Assembly: GCA_024643255.1 (NCBI GenBank)
Contig: JAHENF010000003.1
Span: forward strand, 38,255-102,254
Source: Ilumatobacteraceae bacterium
GTDB lineage: Bacteria; Actinomycetota; Acidimicrobiia; Acidimicrobiales; Ilumatobacteraceae
Reading direction: 5' to 3'
Length of the DNA: 64,000 nt
Shown here one piece after another: positions 59,605 to 64,000 of the stretch (positions are counted from its first letter, which is position 1; each line of letters starts with the position of its first letter). Both the position numbers and the translations under genes were made by a program. The notes beneath the pieces were generated by a model. It made no database searches. It saw only the letters and a program-made list of their open reading frames with translations, and had not been told where the DNA came from.

Positions 59605-60398
59605 TCGACCTCGGCAAGGTCGACGTGATCGGCGTCGCCGTCGACGCGGTCGACTACGAAGCGGCGGTCGCCCGAATCATCGACGCCGCCGAGCGGTCGC
59701 AGCCGTACCGCGTCTCGGCGCTGGCGGTGCACGGGGTGATGACCGGCGTCGACGATCCCGAACACCTGAGCCGCCTCAACTCGTTCGACCTCGTGACCCC
59801 CGACGGGCAGCCGGTGCGTTGGGCGATGAACTGGATCCACCACACGAAGCTCCCCGAGCGAGTGTACGGCCCCGACCTCACCCTCGCCGTGTGCCGTGCG
59901 GCTGTCGAGCACGGCCTCTCGGTGTACTTCCACGGCAGTACACCTGACACGCTCGCGCACCTCGAACGCCGCCTCCCCACCCTGGTTCCCGGACTCGAGA
60001 TCGCCGGCACCAGCCCGTCGAGCTTCACGACCTCGACGGTGATCGAGCTCGACGAGCTGGCCGAGCGCATCCGGGCGACGGGGGCATCGATCTGCTTCGT
60101 CGGGCTCGGGTGCCCGCGTCAGGAGGTGTTCGTGTTCGAGAACGCCGATCGCCTCGCCATGCCATGCCTCGCGGTCGGCGCGGCATTCGACTTCCACGCC
60201 GGGCTCCAGGCAGAGCCGCCGGCGTGGATCCAGCGCGCCGGGCTCCAGTGGATGCAGCGGCTGGTCGCCGACCCCCGCCGTCTGTGGCGCCGCTACCTCA
60301 TCCTCAACCCTCGATACGTCGGTCGGGTGCTGCTGGCGCGCCTCGGTCGAGACACCGCCCCGGCGCCTGTACAACCTCGACACGTCGGCTACAGCTGA
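59601..60398 (+). CDS. WecG/TagA/CpsF (GT26) glycosyltransferase
   Basis: A 265-residue glycosyltransferase of family GT26, which adds a sugar (for example N-acetylmannosamine) to a polyprenyl-linked intermediate at the inner membrane. [40 protein letters not shown] and [11 protein letters not shown] are family motifs. The C-terminal region is basic ([17 protein letters not shown]), consistent with membrane attachment. It follows the epimerase with a 4-bp overlap and faces the priming sugar transferase. Confidence 0.92.
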   Translation: MIDLGKVDVIGVAVDAVDYEAAVARIIDAAERSQPYRVSALAVHGVMTGVDDPEHLSRLNSFDLVTPDGQPVRWAMNWIHHTKLPERVYGPDLTLAVCRAAVEHGLSVYFHGSTPDTLAHLERRLPTLVPGLEIAGTSPSSFTTSTVIELDELAERIRATGASICFVGLGCPRQEVFVFENADRLAMPCLAVGAAFDFHAGLQAEPPAWIQRAGLQWMQRLVADPRRLWRRYLILNPRYVGRVLLARLGRDTAPAPVQPRHVGYS

Positions 60399-60425
60399 GC
60401 GACGACGCGTCGCGTCAGGACACGC

Positions 60426-61130
60426 TCACGAGCCGGCGTTGGCGCCGAACATCGCGGCCGGAGTCCTGGCCATGATCCACAGGTCGGTCCGCATCGACAC
60501 GTGCTCCACGTAGTCGAGGTCCCACTGGCCGTTCTCGTGCATCGGACCGCGTCCGCGTGCAGAGATCTGCCAGAGTCCGGTGAGGCCCGGCTTCACCTGG
60601 TGGCGTTGGTGCAGGCCCGCAGCGTAGGTGTCGACGACCGACGGCAGCTCGGGGCGCGGCCCGACGATGCTCATCTCGCCGCGCAGCACGTTGAACAACT
60701 GCGGGAGTTCATCGAGGCTGTAGCGACGCAACATCCGTCCCACCGAGGTGTGACGTGGATCGCGATCGGTCTTGTGGGTGAAGCGACGGTCATGGATCAC
60801 GTCGAGGCGCTGGCCACGACGGTCCGGGCGCATCGTGCGGAACTTGAGGACCTCGAAGTGTTCCCCGTCGAGGCCGACGCGACGTTGCCGGAACAGGACC
60901 GGACGCCCCATCGACACCGCGACGACGCCGGCGACCACGAGCATGGGGACCGCGGACACGACGAGCAGCGATGCCGCGACCACCCGATCCATCGCCGGCT
61001 TGAGCAGCCCGACGTACATGCCACGGGGCGCACGGATTTCCCTGGTCGGGAACTGGACGACCGACGCCGAGTGCAGCCCGCCGGCCGTCGGCAGGGCCTC
61101 GTCGCCCCACGGTACGAGTTCGCTCGTCAT
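60426..61130 (-). CDS. Undecaprenyl-phosphate sugar-1-phosphate transferase
   Basis: A 234-residue monotopic phosphoglycosyl transferase (PglC/WbaP C-terminal type) that begins polysaccharide repeat synthesis on undecaprenyl phosphate. One re-entrant hydrophobic helix (about 54-78) precedes VLKFRTM, the DEL...LPQLFNVLRGEMSIVGPRP block and the VKPGLTGLWQI signature. The sugar cannot be told. ATG at 61130 has GGCGGA 5-10 nt upstream; earlier in-frame ATGs at 61148 are possible. It faces the GT26 gene; the 220 bp between it and the sulfotransferase show no gene. Confidence 0.92.
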   Translation of the reverse strand: MTSELVPWGDEALPTAGGLHSASVVQFPTREIRAPRGMYVGLLKPAMDRVVAASLLVVSAVPMLVVAGVVAVSMGRPVLFRQRRVGLDGEHFEVLKFRTMRPDRRGQRLDVIHDRRFTHKTDRDPRHTSVGRMLRRYSLDELPQLFNVLRGEMSIVGPRPELPSVVDTYAAGLHQRHQVKPGLTGLWQISARGRGPMHENGQWDLDYVEHVSMRTDLWIMARTPAAMFGANAGS

Positions 61131-61350
61131 TGTTCCGCCTTCCATCAAGCCCGCGGAGATTCAGTCACTCTCCGTAGCGTTCAACCCGCCACCAGTCGCC
61201 GGATCAGTCGATCGGTATGCCGACTGCGCCTGTACTGGAGCGGATATTCTCCCACGCCGAGCGCGCAGGAGCCACCACATTGACCAAGACTTGACAGCCA
61301 CGCAGAGTGAGACCCTGGCCGACATGGACAGCCGAGTACGCTGCGGGGAG
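61131..61350. other. Divergent intergenic region with possible promoters
   Basis: A 220-bp gap between the priming transferase and the sulfotransferase. TACGCT at 61337-61342 ends 8 nt before the sulfotransferase ATG. A TTGACA at 61291-61296 has no matching -10 at normal spacing. No repeat, hairpin or small gene stands out. Confidence 0.4.
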
Positions 61351-62259
61351 ATGGAGATCGACGCGCGGATCCGGACTGCCGCACGTGTGGCGATCAGGGT
61401 CGGGGCGATGGCCACTGCCGACCTCCGACCCCTTCCCGATCTCGTGATCATCGGCGTCAAGCGCGGCGGCACGACCTCGCTGTTCCGCGACCTCGAGCGA
61501 CATGGCGCGATGTGTCCGCTGGTTCCCTCTGCTCGACGGCTCCCGATGCGCGAGAACATGAAGGGCGTCCACTATTTCGACGGCGACATGGAGCGGTCGA
61601 TGCGTTGGTACCGCAGTCACTTCCCGACGTCACTCAGCCGCCGCATCCGCACCCGGCGAGCCGGGTCCAGTTTCACCGCCGAGGCGAGCCCCTACTACTT
61701 CTTTCATCCGCTGGCCGCCGAACGCGCTGCTGCACGACTGCCGACCACGAGGTTCGTCGTGATGCTGCGCGACCCGGTCGAGAGGACCGTGTCGCACTGG
61801 GCCGAGCAGACGCGCAATGGCGTCGAAACGCTCTCGCTCGACGATGCGCTCGACGCCGAGTCGGACCGGGTCGGCGACGACCGTGCCAGGCTCGCCGCCG
61901 GGACACTCGGAGAGAGCGCCGCGGACGAGCAGCAGACCTATGCCGCACAGAGCGAATATGCCGCCTCGTACGATCGCTGGGTCGGCGCGGTCGGCGCGGA
62001 GCGCGTCACCGTGATCTTCTCCGAGGACTACTACGCCGATTCGTTCGGCACGGTCAGTCTCCTCACCGACGCCCTGGGCGCCGGCCCGCCGCCACCCGAT
62101 GCTGTCGGGATCCACCGCAATGCCGCGCCGCGACCGGGCCGCATCGACCCGGATCTCGATGCCCGACTCACCGAGCGGTTCCGACCCGATGTCGAGCTCC
62201 TGAGCGAACGTCTCGGGCGAACTCCTCCATGGCCGCGCTTCGCGCCCGTCGCTCGATGA
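61351..62259 (+). CDS. PAPS-dependent sulfotransferase
   Basis: A 302-residue cytoplasmic sulfotransferase. The 5'-phosphosulfate loop is LVIIGVKRGGTTSLFRDL (conserved Lys and Gly-Thr-Thr), and the 3'-phosphate motif MLRDPVERTVSHW supplies the Arg and Ser. Family members transfer sulfate from PAPS to a sugar or lipid hydroxyl. In this setting a sulfated polysaccharide is the simplest reading. The ATG at 61351 follows TACGCT by 8 nt; an ATG at 61324 is in frame but lies upstream of that hexamer. Confidence 0.9.
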   Translation: MEIDARIRTAARVAIRVGAMATADLRPLPDLVIIGVKRGGTTSLFRDLERHGAMCPLVPSARRLPMRENMKGVHYFDGDMERSMRWYRSHFPTSLSRRIRTRRAGSSFTAEASPYYFFHPLAAERAAARLPTTRFVVMLRDPVERTVSHWAEQTRNGVETLSLDDALDAESDRVGDDRARLAAGTLGESAADEQQTYAAQSEYAASYDRWVGAVGAERVTVIFSEDYYADSFGTVSLLTDALGAGPPPPDAVGIHRNAAPRPGRIDPDLDARLTERFRPDVELLSERLGRTPPWPRFAPVAR

Positions 62260-62269
62260 AGGTCGATCG

Positions 62270-63436
62270 ATGAGGGTCCTGCAACTCCACACCCGCTACC
62301 GCATCCCGGCAGGTGAGGACTCGGTGGTCGACAACGAGGCGGCCGCCCTGCGCCGCGCCGGTCACGACGTCAGCCAGGTCGTCGTCGAGAATCCGTCGAA
62401 CAGCGCCGACGCGATCCGCGAGCTCGCGCGGAGTCTGCACAATCGCCCCGTCGCTCGCCGGGTCCGCGCCGAGATCGAACGGTTCGAACCCGATGTGGTG
62501 CACGTCCACAACACGTGGTTCGCGATGTCGTCGTCGGCGATCGCAGCGGCCGCCGGCGTTCCCGTCGTGATGACGCTCCACAACTATCGACTGGGGTGCA
62601 TCACCGTCGACCTGTTCCGAGACGGACGAGTCTGCACGGCGTGCGTCGGGCGTTCGCCGATCCGCGGGGTGGTGCACGGCTGCTATCGCGACTCGCGCCT
62701 GCAATCGGCTGTTCAGGCGACCGAGGTGGTCGTGACCCGTCGGCGCGGCGTCCTCGATCGGGCTGTCGACCGCTTCGTCGCTCCCTCGGCGTTCATGGCC
62801 GACCGGCTCCTCGACATCGGCATCCCGGCCGAGCGGATGGTGGTGAAGCCCCACTTCGTCGCGGATCCCGGGCCGCGGAACGCGCCACCGTCCGCGTCGG
62901 GCGATGTGCTCTACATCGGCCGGCTCGCCCCGGGCAAGGGTGTCGAGACGCTCCTGGCGTCGTGGGGCGACGCGGCCCGCTCCTCGGAACCCCCTCGTTC
63001 GAGACTCGTGGTCATCGGCGACGGGCCGATGGCGGCCGACCTCCGCACGTCATTGCCCGCAGGCGCCGAGATGGTCGGATGGCTGTCACGGGCCGAGGTC
63101 ACCGAACGGCTCCTCACGGCGCGGGCACTCGTGATGCCGTCGGAGTGGTACGAACCATTCGGCATGGTCCTGATCGAAGCGATGAGTGCGGGTCTCCCGA
63201 TCATCGTCACCTCGGCGTCGGGAGCCCGGGCCATCGTCGAGGCGCCCGATCGACTCGTCGTGCCACCTCGACAGCCCACGGCGCTCGCCACGGCGATTTC
63301 GTCGCTCGACGACGTCACCGTCGACGCGGTGGGGACGGCCAATCGCATCACCTTCGAGCAGCGCTACACCGAGCAGGTCGGGGTGGCGAATCTGGAGGCG
63401 CTCTACCGCTCGACGATCGAGGCGTCCCGATCATGA
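62270..63436 (+). CDS. GT4-family glycosyltransferase
   Basis: A 388-residue GT-B glycosyltransferase. The acceptor domain has RYRIPAGEDSVVDNEA and VHVHNTWFAMSSSA; the donor site is EWYEPFGMVLIEAMSAGLP (E-x7-E). A Cys-rich loop, VCTACVGRSPIRGVVHGC, is a mark of one GT4 subgroup and may bind a metal. It follows the sulfotransferase by 10 bp and overlaps the next gene by 4 bp, so the three share a transcript. Adds a sugar to the growing repeat unit. Confidence 0.92.
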   Translation: MRVLQLHTRYRIPAGEDSVVDNEAAALRRAGHDVSQVVVENPSNSADAIRELARSLHNRPVARRVRAEIERFEPDVVHVHNTWFAMSSSAIAAAAGVPVVMTLHNYRLGCITVDLFRDGRVCTACVGRSPIRGVVHGCYRDSRLQSAVQATEVVVTRRRGVLDRAVDRFVAPSAFMADRLLDIGIPAERMVVKPHFVADPGPRNAPPSASGDVLYIGRLAPGKGVETLLASWGDAARSSEPPRSRLVVIGDGPMAADLRTSLPAGAEMVGWLSRAEVTERLLTARALVMPSEWYEPFGMVLIEAMSAGLPIIVTSASGARAIVEAPDRLVVPPRQPTALATAISSLDDVTVDAVGTANRITFEQRYTEQVGVANLEALYRSTIEASRS

Positions 63437-64000
63437 GCGACTCGTTCGTCTCCTTCCCGTTCGCGCGTCGATTCACCATGCGCGCGGATGCCGGTCGATC
63501 GGCGCGCCGTGTTCGGCTCCTGGCCGGGACCTCGGATTGGCGACGCGACACGCTCGACCGAGCCGGCTCGGCAGCGATCGCCGTGTTCGGTACCCGAGCC
63601 TGGCGGAGGACGTCGCCGTGGGCGTGGCCCGATTGTTCGCCGAGCGAGCTCGTCGACGAACTCAGCGGAACACTTCCCGGCCTGGCGATCGTGGCCGCTG
63701 CAGCACCGCGTCAGGCGGGCCGAGCCCGGCTGTCGCTCCTCGGACGCTTGGAGGGTCGCACGATCGTCGTCAAGCTCGGCCCACTCGGCGACGGCCTCGA
63801 GGTCGAGGCGACGGCGCTGGCGCTGTTGACCGACGATCCGCTCCCGGGGATCGCCACGCCGGCGGTCATCGAGACGGGCGCGCTGAGCCGGTTCGGCGGC
63901 GTCGCGTACCTCGCGACGTCGGCGCTCGGGCTCGACGGACAGCGCCCCGCACTCGACGAGCCGCTCCATGCGTTCGAGTCGGATCTCGCCGACCGGCTCA
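63433..64000 (+). CDS. Kinase-like protein, partial (3' end beyond window)
   Basis: An open frame of 189 codons runs off the window end, starting at an ATG overlapping the GT4 stop by 4 bp. After an Arg-rich N-terminus, residues about 95-165 (RLEGRTIVVKLGPLGDGLEV and following) look like the N-lobe of an APH/choline-kinase-type phosphotransferase, with a candidate ATP-binding Lys and Glu. The catalytic loop would lie past the edge. It probably serves the polysaccharide cluster, since an operon continues here. Confidence 0.6.
   Translation, partial: MSDSFVSFPFARRFTMRADAGRSARRVRLLAGTSDWRRDTLDRAGSAAIAVFGTRAWRRTSPWAWPDCSPSELVDELSGTLPGLAIVAAAAPRQAGRARLSLLGRLEGRTIVVKLGPLGDGLEVEATALALLTDDPLPGIATPAVIETGALSRFGGVAYLATSALGLDGQRPALDEPLHAFESDLADRL

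Noticed and set aside
61280-61296. TTGACC/TTGACA as a -35 for the sulfotransferase gene
   Set aside because: No TANNNT at 16-18 nt spacing; the TACGCT at 61337 is better placed but unrelated to these.

Overview
The window is about 64 kb of high-GC, densely coded chromosome from an actinobacterium. Several genes point to Actinobacteria: mycothiol synthase (mshD), a mycothiol-type DinB protein, a DUF3499 protein, an F420-type luciferase-like oxidoreductase, a DUF3516-type helicase, acyl-CoA carboxylases and a probable 6C small RNA. The overall style (leaderless genes, threonine-rich linkers, sulfotransferase in a polysaccharide cluster) resembles Acidimicrobiia such as Ilumatobacter; that placement is inference. 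No transposase, integrase, CRISPR array or rRNA was seen.

Layout. 0-2.8 kb: a GroES-like gene divergent from an alpha/beta hydrolase, an aldo/keto reductase and an enoyl-CoA hydratase. 2.8-6.6 kb: a tightly overlapping histidine operon hisC-hisB-hisH-hisA-hisF. 6.6-7.0 kb: a 67-codon gene and a 6C-like sRNA with its own promoter and terminator. 7.1-10.9 kb: mshD, an M3 peptidase and rlmN, coupled by 4-bp overlaps. 10.9-17 kb: DUF6285/phosphotransferase pair, an M23 endopeptidase, a SRPBCC protein, DUF3499, a small holin-like membrane protein and a GT-C-like membrane protein. 17-20.4 kb: a Crp regulator, a cNMP-fold protein without HTH, and a membrane HD-GYP protein with an exported Ig-like tail. 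20.4-33.1 kb: hydrolases, tRNA-Val(CAC), DnaJ protein, alanine dehydrogenase, P450, AlkB, ArfB-like factor, F420 oxidoreductase, a large helicase and a Nudix enzyme, with two gene remnants. 33.1-38.6 kb: AtuA-like protein with both acyl-CoA carboxylase subunits. 38.7-44.5 kb: DinB-type protein, epoxide hydrolase, MFS exporter, and divergent murF/ddl for peptidoglycan precursors. 44.6-51.4 kb: a TetR gene with a perfect operator facing a four-gene lipid-like operon (fatty acyl reductase-HAD fusion, alcohol dehydrogenase, LarA-like, acyltransferase). 51.4-58.5 kb: holin-like/phosphodiesterase fusion, metallo-hydrolase, lipoprotein, biotin-carrier/carboxyltransferase fusion, ClC channel. 58.5-64 kb: a polysaccharide cluster with nucleotide-sugar epimerase, glycosyltransferases, priming transferase and sulfotransferase, cut by the window end.

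Two patterns cross the whole window. First, about twenty genes have a TANNNT hexamer ending 6-10 nt before the start codon, with no Shine-Dalgarno between them, so leaderless transcription seems common. I used this to choose several GTG starts. Second, three intergenic regions carry paired palindromes built on GATGAG...CTCATC, an apparent REP-like repeat family. A different palindrome lies in frame within the helicase gene.
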